NCBI GenBank assembly: GCA_025057275.1 | Contig: JANWXQ010000028.1 | Coordinates: forward strand, 30,797 to 94,796 | Direction: 5' to 3' | Source of the DNA: Chitinophagales bacterium | GTDB taxonomy: Bacteria > Bacteroidota > Bacteroidia > Chitinophagales > UBA10324 | Length of the DNA: 64,000 bases | In this document: in pieces, positions 56,752 to 64,000 of the stretch | Layout: every line of letters starts with the position of its first letter | How positions within the stretch are numbered: position 1 is the stretch's first letter | Program-made: the position numbers and the translations under genes | The notes under the pieces: model-generated | The model's input: the letters and a program-made list of their open reading frames with translations, nothing else | The model's database searches: none | What the model was told of the DNA's origin: nothing

Positions 56752-57898
56752 TGGAGAAAGGTTTAATAACACAATGCGGGCGTACGGCAGCAGCCTTCTG
56801 CAACGCTTTTTCCACGCTGTCTGCCAACACCGTTACGTGCCCTAACTTACGCATGGGCCTTGACTCCTTCTTGCCATACATATGCACATACACGCCTTCC
56901 ATGTTCAGCGCCTTGTCGTATCCTGCAAAATCATAAGGGCCGCTGAATCCTTCCGGACCCAACAGATTGATCATAACAGCCGGACAAAGCAGCCCGGTGC
57001 TGCCTAACGGCCACCCGAGCAGAATGCGCAGCAACTGCTCATACTGCGACGTGTAACAGGCTTCCAGCGTATGATGTCCGCTGTTGTGCGGCCTCGGCGC
57101 AATTTCATTCACCAGCACCCGTCCGCTGCGGTCTAAAAACAATTCCACCGCATACAATCCCGGCGACCCAAATGCCCGCACCGTTTCCACAGCCAAGGCT
57201 ACGGCCTGTTGTTCTGTGCCGGCATCGATCTGCGCCGGACACAACAACTGGGTAACCAGATTGGCCCGGGGATCAAACTGCATTTCCACTACCGGATAGG
57301 CAATCATTTCTCCGCTTCCACTGCGACCTACAATCACCGATAGCTCCTTATCGCATTCCACGTATTCTTCCAATACAGCAGGCACATCAAAAGCATCTTC
57401 AACAAGGTGCAGCTCATTACTCCTGACCACAGCCACCCCGCGTCCGTCGTAGCCATGTCGTCGGGTCTTGACCACAAATCGCTCCCACCGTTTAGCCGTT
57501 GCAATTCCTTTCCAGTCGGATTTTCCGTCCGCCAGCACAAAATCTGCTGTGGCCAGGCCGTGCTGTCGCAAAAATTCCTTTTGCTTGCCTTTATCCTGGA
57601 CCACTTCCAGAACGCGTGCAGATGGAATCAACCGGACCTTGCCCTCCTGCTCCAGACGAATCAACGGCTCAAGAAAAATGTGCTCAATCTCATAGGTCAG
57701 CAGGTCAGCCCGCCGGGCCAGCTCCACCAACGTCGCTTCTTTTGCAATGCTTCCGATAACGTGATCATGAGCAATCAGCGCTGCCGGACAATCCGGATCG
57801 GCATCGGCAATCACGCATCGCACCGAATACCGCAAGGCCTCTTCTATAAACATCCTGCCCAACTGGCCACCGCCGATAATGCCGATGCATCGGTGCAT
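56744..57898 (-). CDS. purK: 5-(carboxyamino)imidazole ribonucleotide synthase
   Basis: [68 protein letters not shown]. Confidence 0.97.
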   Translation of the reverse strand: MHRCIGIIGGGQLGRMFIEEALRYSVRCVIADADPDCPAALIAHDHVIGSIAKEATLVELARRADLLTYEIEHIFLEPLIRLEQEGKVRLIPSARVLEVVQDKGKQKEFLRQHGLATADFVLADGKSDWKGIATAKRWERFVVKTRRHGYDGRGVAVVRSNELHLVEDAFDVPAVLEEYVECDKELSVIVGRSGSGEMIAYPVVEMQFDPRANLVTQLLCPAQIDAGTEQQAVALAVETVRAFGSPGLYAVELFLDRSGRVLVNEIAPRPHNSGHHTLEACYTSQYEQLLRILLGWPLGSTGLLCPAVMINLLGPEGFSGPYDFAGYDKALNMEGVYVHMYGKKESRPMRKLGHVTVLADSVEKALQKAAAVRPHCVIKPFSNE

Positions 57899-57974
57899 GT
57901 TCCGTATGGGTTATCGGCACGAAGATAACCGGACGCCTTGCCTGCATGTAGTGCCCCGGCAGCATCTGCTTCCC

Positions 57975-58472
57975 TCAACGGAAAGCATCAGCCGCCGCCA
58001 GCAGCACAACAGCATGAGCGACAATGCCCTCTCCCTTTCCGACAAAGCCCAGCCCTTCACCCGTGGTCGCCTTAATGGACACCCGCTCGGGTAATACCTG
58101 CATGACCTCAGCCAGTCGCTGCCGCATGGCCGCAACGTATGGAGCAATCCGCGGCGCTTCCGCCACCACCACACAGTCCGCATTTACGACCTGATATCCG
58201 GCTTCCCTTACCATCGTACAAACCCGGGTCAACAACACCATGCTATCTGCTCCGGCATAGCGGGCATCGGTGTTGGGAAAGTGTTGACCGATATCTCCCA
58301 GACCGGCAGCGCCGAGCAATGCATCGCATAAAGCATGCGCCAGCACATCGGCATCGGAATGGCCTTCCGGTCCGGCCTCAGAGGGAATTTGCACGCCGCC
58401 CAGAATACAGGGACGACCTGCTACCATCCGGTGCACATCATACCCCAGACCAACGCGAAAAGGCGTATTCAT
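57975..58472 (-). CDS. ispF: 2-C-methyl-D-erythritol 2,4-cyclodiphosphate synthase
   Basis: RVGLGYDVHRMVAGRPCILGGVQIPSEAGPEGHSDADVLAHALCDALLGAAGLGDIGQHFPNTDARY. Confidence 0.97.
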   Translation of the reverse strand: MNTPFRVGLGYDVHRMVAGRPCILGGVQIPSEAGPEGHSDADVLAHALCDALLGAAGLGDIGQHFPNTDARYAGADSMVLLTRVCTMVREAGYQVVNADCVVVAEAPRIAPYVAAMRQRLAEVMQVLPERVSIKATTGEGLGFVGKGEGIVAHAVVLLAAADAFR

Positions 58473-58528
58473 GAAGGAACTGCCCCCAACTTTTATGGGC
58501 CGGAATCAAGGCTGCGGAGCCGCCGCTC

Positions 58529-59731
58529 TCAATCCTCTTCCTCTTGTGCGACTTCGCGCTTGCCAAATGCGTCAAAATCAAAATACAGCGTAAAGCGCAA
58601 CGTGTTATCCAGCGGACTGTTCTGACTGGACGTTGGTACCAGATAAGAAAAATTCAGCCCGAACACGTTGTATTTTATACCCAGACCGGCAGTAATAAAC
58701 TTACGGGCCCCCTTGGTGTCGTGCTCGAAGAAATAACCGCCCCGAACACTGAAGATCTCCTTGTACCAGTATTCCATGCCGGCTGAAATCGTGATTTCGT
58801 GCAGCTCCTCCTGCAAGCCTCCCTCAGCATCGGTAAACGACCCGAAAATGCCCTGGGCGATAGTCTTGGTCCGGTAGTTGCCCAACGAGTCCGGCGTAGG
58901 CACCAGCAGCTTGTTCAAATCCAGCGCCAGCCCCAGCCTGTTGTAGTCATCAAACCGGAACCGCATGCCTCCGCCCAAACCGAGATTGGTGGGCAGAAAA
59001 TCTTTGTTTTCGGCTGACTCCGTGTAAGTAATCTTATTGCCGATGTTGGCAATGGTAGCTGCCAGCGTATAATCGCCTCGGGTGTTTCCAAAGCGCGCCG
59101 GATGATTAAAGAAAAAGGAAATATCTGCCTTCACTGCCTGACCGGCCTTGATGGGCACATTGTTTACACTGAATCCCTGTGCCAGATTGGAATACACATA
59201 ACCCAGGTTCACTCCGGTGGAAAAATGTTCGGAGATTTTCCGGCCGTAACCCACGTCAATACAAAATTCGTGGGGGTTAAAATCACCCAATGTGTTGCCG
59301 CTGGCATCGGTAAAGGTGATGCTGCCCAGGGAAAAATACCGTAGCCCCAGACCTACACCCTGTAATCCGTCAATTTTATACCCTACGCCCAGCGAAGCCA
59401 GGTAAATGTCGTTGACCAGCTCACGCAACCAGGGCGTGTAGGTTACTGCGGCCGAAACAGCCGGGTCCTCCGGATCAGCGGACTGGCTGGTCTGAAGAAA
59501 CGGCAGCTTGGCAGTATTCCAAAAGATAGCATTTGCATCAGCGCTCATTGTCAGTCCGGCATCGCCCATAGAACCGGCACGCGCATCCGGAGCAATACGC
59601 AGGAAAGGCACGGCCGTGTTGATTACGTTCACCCGGCCGTCCAGCGAATCGGCTATGCTTTGTGCCTGAACCATACCTGTTTCCAGCGCCATCAACACAG
59701 CGCCGCATAACCAAAAGGTTGTCTTTCGCAT
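58529..59731 (-). CDS. porV: T9SS outer membrane protein PorV (LptO)
   Basis: FLRIAPDARAGSMGDAGLTMSADANAIFWNTAKLPF PorV signature; adjacent to porU. Confidence 0.94.
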   Translation of the reverse strand: MRKTTFWLCGAVLMALETGMVQAQSIADSLDGRVNVINTAVPFLRIAPDARAGSMGDAGLTMSADANAIFWNTAKLPFLQTSQSADPEDPAVSAAVTYTPWLRELVNDIYLASLGVGYKIDGLQGVGLGLRYFSLGSITFTDASGNTLGDFNPHEFCIDVGYGRKISEHFSTGVNLGYVYSNLAQGFSVNNVPIKAGQAVKADISFFFNHPARFGNTRGDYTLAATIANIGNKITYTESAENKDFLPTNLGLGGGMRFRFDDYNRLGLALDLNKLLVPTPDSLGNYRTKTIAQGIFGSFTDAEGGLQEELHEITISAGMEYWYKEIFSVRGGYFFEHDTKGARKFITAGLGIKYNVFGLNFSYLVPTSSQNSPLDNTLRFTLYFDFDAFGKREVAQEEED

Positions 59732-59764
59732 CACAAATAGTTTAGGGGTTGACAAAGTTAAGTG

Positions 59765-62700
59765 TTACTTGAGCAGAACCAGTTTTTCAAATGCATGGGC
59801 TTTCTTTCCGTTACCGGTTTGCACCGTAAGCCGGTAAACGTAAACACCCTTTCCGATGGGATCACCGAATTCATCCCTGCCGTCCCAGGTAATTCCCGAA
59901 ACGCGATACCCTCCGCTGCCCACCGGAATCACCGATGTGCGCAACGTTTTGACCACACGGCCCGATACCGTGTAAATCTGGATCAGCACCTCCAGCGGTT
60001 GCCCCGGCTGATTGTGCTCGAACATGAACTCCGTTCGCGTCGTGAACGGATTGGGATAGTTCAGTACATGCGACAAGGCCAGTTCGGCCGATGGGGCAAC
60101 GACAAACTCCGTCGTTCCTTCCGATGAATTGTTGAACACATCCCAGGCCTTCACCCTCAGGTGATGCAACCCTTCCGTAAGCCCATACAACGGATAACGC
60201 ACTTCGCCGCTGGTGTAACTGTCCAGATCAGAGGAGTAGTAATCGTTCATGACAAACGTGTTCTGCGAATCATAATCCAGTTCACCCGTTATGTCATGAC
60301 CGATGCCCGTGCCCACCGTATTGATGCCGCTGCTGTCGGTTATGCGCACCAGAATCGTGGGATTTTCGTCCGTAAGACCGCCCCGAACAAAGTGAATGTC
60401 GTTCATGTACACTTCCACCTTCGGTCCGGTGACATCGGTGGGTGCATCGTCAAATACTCCGCCAATGATCAGGCTGTTGTCATATCCGCTGGCATCCCTG
60501 CTGCCCGAGATGGCGTAATAACTGCATTTTCCCGTACCGTATTGGTAGGAAATGTCTTTGGGCACGATAAAGGTAAAGGAGAACGCACCGTTGGTTACAC
60601 TGGCTTTTCCGTTATAAATAACATTTTTTTGTAAATAAAAGCTTTTTACATAACTGCTGGGGTCGTTCTTGAGCGTCTGGTACTTGACGGCTTTGTCAAA
60701 AACCGTGGCATACAGCACACCGTTGAAATCGGTCATTACCTTTCCGTTAAGGTCTTGTACCTCTCCGGAAACGGTAACCCGCTGCAGCGCCCTGATGGTG
60801 TCGGCTGCTTCGCCGGAATTGCCCGTGATAACGCTGGTGGTTTTCACCCGGTAAAGGGGATAGGCCAACGTTAGCGCCGGATCCCCGATCAGCGTAAACT
60901 TCCTGTTGTTCGCTCCCTGAGCCGATGTCGCATTCTTTGCCTTACGGAACACCTCGCCCAAAGGCAACATCATCCCCTCTGCATCCGGCTTCAGCACCTC
61001 ATTCATGAAGGCCTCATTCATTTCGGCATTTGCCGATGAATACACCAGCCGGCAGGTGGTTACCAAGGCTATGGCCCCACCGTCTTCCTTAAGCGCCAGC
61101 AACTCGCCGGCCGAAACAATGGTGGGATCATCGTATCGCGTGAATTCGCACGTGGCCGTTACAAACAAAGGCAAACGGTCTTTGTTGCTCAGCGACTGCA
61201 TGTCCGACATGGTCAGCACCCGCTCATGCGCCCATCCGGCCTCGCCGCCATGCCCGATGTAATTGATCAGCAGCGCCCCGCTGTTCAATCGGTTTACAAT
61301 GGCTGCCTGGGCATCCGGATAGCGCTTCCCGCCGGGCACCGAAATCTGCTTGTAGGCGTCCAGGTAAATCTTGTCCACGTTATACACCGGATGCTGAAAT
61401 CCCACTTGCCCCGTCAGATTTTCGGCATCGTTGATGTGTACATTGCTGTCTTCATCGTCAGCAACAAAACAGATCCAGTTTCGCCAATTCCCCTGCGAGG
61501 CTTCCGAACGGTAGTGTTCCATTTTGGACAAAACGGCTAAGGCTTCCTCGTTGGTTTTGGCCGGAATCCGTCCAATGGCAATATCCAGCTGCGCATACGA
61601 ATCCAACATATTTCCGCCTTCGTTGTCGTCAAGAAAACCATAGAAATCATCCGAAACAAAGGAGCTGACGGGACTGACCGAATTCAGGTTTTGATACGTA
61701 GGCACCAGGCTTTTCCGCGATGGATCAATCCCCTTGTTGTCGTATGACCCGTCACCCAATAGCAACAGATACTTCGGCATTTTGTTTTGATCACCCTGCG
61801 CCCGCTTATAAAACATGCGCACAAAATCCCGGATGGCTCCGATATCGGCATGACCCGACGAAAACTCATTGTAAATCTGGCTTAGCGGGGCTACAATGGT
61901 GGTCAGCCCATGCTCCCGTTGATGGAATGCCGCAAATGCCTGGGCCGCCTCCATAAAGCCATCGGGTGCAATGATAATCATGTCGGCTGCCGCCAGACCG
62001 TGCAAATCCTGATTGGCTACGGGCCCCAGAATAACAGGCTCCTGACCATCGCCCGGGCCCAGCACAATAAACTCCTTCAATGTATCTGTGGCCACCGTAA
62101 ACCAAAGGGTCGTTCCGCTTTCAACTACTTCCTGGCGCACCGGCACCAGCGGATGAGTGATGTCCCAAACCTGCAACCCGCTGACGGCATTGCCCAGCTC
62201 AAACCGCGACCAGGTGCCTGCACCCCGGGCTTGCAGGTTTCGGAAAGCCATAGCCGTTCCTGTCCATTCCAGCCGTCGTTCGGCATTAACCTGCAGATAG
62301 TTCAGCCATCCCTTGGCATCCGAAGCCGTGCGCACGAAACGTACGGTAATGGGCACATCGTCAACGCTGGGCACAAACTCACCATAAGCGGTTACATCGG
62401 CTCCCAGCGGACACGTGTATTCCCCGCAAACCTTGGGAATGGTAACAGCCGCAACGACACTGTTGTTATACCGCAACTCTACGGCATTGCTCGCATAGAT
62501 GCTTTTGCCCATAAAACCCAACATCACCTTTACCGGTGTTCCGGCAACCCGGTTGGGAAACGAAAACGTGAACGTCTGTTCCGGCTGAAATTCAAAAGGC
62601 TCTCCGTAAAAAGTGCGCCCGCTGGCCAGAAAGTTCTCCAGATCTTTTTCATGAACGGCATAATCGTGAAACGTATTGAAAATGCCCGTCGGTGTGGTTG

Positions 62701-63607
62701 CTGCAGAAGGTTGGAAGCCGATGCGCTTTCCCTGGCCGGGAGCAGTGGTAAGAAAATAGCAGATGGTATCGGTGTATGCATGGCGCACATGCACAAAACG
62801 ATTGGCTACGGTGTCGGCATACCAGCGATCCGGCCCTTGTCCGTAAAAAAGCATGTAATCCCCCTCGTCAAACCGGCCGTCCGACTCCCCGAAAACATAT
62901 ATTGCATTTTCAAATAAGTCATCATGACGAAATCCGGAATTCGCTTCCGGAATCATGTTGCCTCCGTTGCCGTAAATCCGCAGCGTGCGCGGATCCAGGT
63001 TACTGACGTCTATGCCCAGCCGTTGAAGAAACGAGCGATCCAGGCGGTATATGCCATCGCGGACAATCCCTAACTTGTACCACATGCCGCTGCTCAGCAC
63101 CGAATGGTCGGCGTACTGATCCCGAACCTGTGCCGAAGCAGGCAACGAACGGACCGTCACATCCAGGCGAAACGACGTCAGCCGCTCGGCTTCGCCGGTA
63201 ACGGGATGGCGTCGAAACGGCAATACGGTGATGACTGCAACAGCCCGACCCCGTTCATATCCCTTGCCATACACCACCACAGCTTCCGAACCCACCGCCT
63301 TAGGCAAATCCATACGGCTTTGGAAAGCCTCATACGCTGCATCGGTAAGTTGAACGGAGACTTCCCCATCACCATGCAGGGGCATAACAGTCCGATATAC
63401 GGGCAAATAACCGAACCGCTCCTCATCGTAAGAACAACCCTTGAAATGCATCACCTGCCGCAGCCGGAAATCCGAAAACGACATTTTCTTGAGGCTGTCA
63501 GACCAAATCAGCCGAACCATCGTTGTCTGCATGGATTGACCCGCTGCTCCCATACTCAGGAAACAGAATACCATGGCCATCCCCTTGCGGCAAAGCAGAC
63601 GCATCAT
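59765..63607 (-). CDS. porU: T9SS sortase PorU (C25 gingipain-like peptidase)
   Basis: LLINYIGHGGEAGWAHERVL (His) and LPLFVTATCEFTRYDDPTIVSAGE (Cys) active-site motifs; C-terminal FlgD-like domain. Confidence 0.95.
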   Translation of the reverse strand: MMRLLCRKGMAMVFCFLSMGAAGQSMQTTMVRLIWSDSLKKMSFSDFRLRQVMHFKGCSYDEERFGYLPVYRTVMPLHGDGEVSVQLTDAAYEAFQSRMDLPKAVGSEAVVVYGKGYERGRAVAVITVLPFRRHPVTGEAERLTSFRLDVTVRSLPASAQVRDQYADHSVLSSGMWYKLGIVRDGIYRLDRSFLQRLGIDVSNLDPRTLRIYGNGGNMIPEANSGFRHDDLFENAIYVFGESDGRFDEGDYMLFYGQGPDRWYADTVANRFVHVRHAYTDTICYFLTTAPGQGKRIGFQPSAATTPTGIFNTFHDYAVHEKDLENFLASGRTFYGEPFEFQPEQTFTFSFPNRVAGTPVKVMLGFMGKSIYASNAVELRYNNSVVAAVTIPKVCGEYTCPLGADVTAYGEFVPSVDDVPITVRFVRTASDAKGWLNYLQVNAERRLEWTGTAMAFRNLQARGAGTWSRFELGNAVSGLQVWDITHPLVPVRQEVVESGTTLWFTVATDTLKEFIVLGPGDGQEPVILGPVANQDLHGLAAADMIIIAPDGFMEAAQAFAAFHQREHGLTTIVAPLSQIYNEFSSGHADIGAIRDFVRMFYKRAQGDQNKMPKYLLLLGDGSYDNKGIDPSRKSLVPTYQNLNSVSPVSSFVSDDFYGFLDDNEGGNMLDSYAQLDIAIGRIPAKTNEEALAVLSKMEHYRSEASQGNWRNWICFVADDEDSNVHINDAENLTGQVGFQHPVYNVDKIYLDAYKQISVPGGKRYPDAQAAIVNRLNSGALLINYIGHGGEAGWAHERVLTMSDMQSLSNKDRLPLFVTATCEFTRYDDPTIVSAGELLALKEDGGAIALVTTCRLVYSSANAEMNEAFMNEVLKPDAEGMMLPLGEVFRKAKNATSAQGANNRKFTLIGDPALTLAYPLYRVKTTSVITGNSGEAADTIRALQRVTVSGEVQDLNGKVMTDFNGVLYATVFDKAVKYQTLKNDPSSYVKSFYLQKNVIYNGKASVTNGAFSFTFIVPKDISYQYGTGKCSYYAISGSRDASGYDNSLIIGGVFDDAPTDVTGPKVEVYMNDIHFVRGGLTDENPTILVRITDSSGINTVGTGIGHDITGELDYDSQNTFVMNDYYSSDLDSYTSGEVRYPLYGLTEGLHHLRVKAWDVFNNSSEGTTEFVVAPSAELALSHVLNYPNPFTTRTEFMFEHNQPGQPLEVLIQIYTVSGRVVKTLRTSVIPVGSGGYRVSGITWDGRDEFGDPIGKGVYVYRLTVQTGNGKKAHAFEKLVLLK

Positions 63608-63694
63608 GGTGCGGGCAATTGCGGTAAACGATTCAAATTTCAGAATATTGCAGCGAGTAGCGGTCTAAGCAATAATTCCGGATTTTCTGAACAG

Positions 63695-64000
63695 ATGCGC
63701 GGGTCAAAAGTACGCCTTTTTTTGTTGGCTGCCGTTGGCGCCGCACAAATTCTGAGCGCTCAGGACCTGGAGTTTAGCCAGGTGTACAACATGCCCGTTT
63801 ACGAAAATCCCGCTTTTGCCGGATCCGAAATCGGCCCCCGCTTTAGTCTGGCACACCGCAACCAGTGGGCCGGACTAAACAATGCCTACCTGTCTTTTGC
63901 CGCTGCCTACGATCAGTGGGCCCAGGCGCTTTCCGGCGGCATTGGCCTCATGGCCGTTGCCGACCTGCAGGCCGATGGCCTGTACCAACGCAACTCCTTG
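63695..64000 (+). CDS. PorP/SprF family T9SS membrane protein, 3' truncated by window (not in ORF track)
   Basis: ATG at 63695: MRGSKVRLFLLAAVGAAQILSAQDLEFSQVYNMPVYENPAFAGSEIGPRFSLAHRNQWAGLNNAYLSFAAAYDQWAQAL... Confidence 0.9.
   Translation, partial: MRGSKVRLFLLAAVGAAQILSAQDLEFSQVYNMPVYENPAFAGSEIGPRFSLAHRNQWAGLNNAYLSFAAAYDQWAQALSGGIGLMAVADLQADGLYQRNSL

Noticed and set aside
61910-62917. 335-aa plus-strand ORF
   Set aside because: Antisense to porU; Cys/His/Arg-rich low-credibility sequence.

Overview
64 kb of a Bacteroidota chromosome, gene-dense and apparently free of mobile elements or CRISPR. All calls come from reading the supplied ORFs and DNA; no database search was run. Main content: (1) a type IX secretion system (T9SS) core locus in porP-K-L-M-N (gldKLMN) order, followed directly by a large BNR/PKD protein with a C-terminal sorting-like domain; a second T9SS locus holds porV-porU with a divergent PorP/SprF-like gene running off the window end. 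(2) A roughly 8.7 kb minus-strand sulfur island (17207-25857): Cys-rich Crp/Fnr regulator, DsrE-like, SoxB-like metallophosphatase, TsdA-like diheme cytochrome, split YeeE/YedE pair, Usp, rhodanese, TauE/SafE, and a CstB-like MBL-pseudorhodanese-rhodanese fusion. (3) Housekeeping genes: uvrC (partial), hemD, hemW, lysS, gltX, nth, uvrA, radC, rpsT, dnaN, rlmN, purE, purK, ispF. (4) Three tRNAs: Phe(GAA), Ser(GGA), Ser(CGA). The best candidates for follow-up are the sulfur island with its Cys-rich regulator, and a T6 homopolymer at 53532-53537 where a one-base change joins an out-of-frame ATG to the signal peptide of a secreted beta-helix protein.
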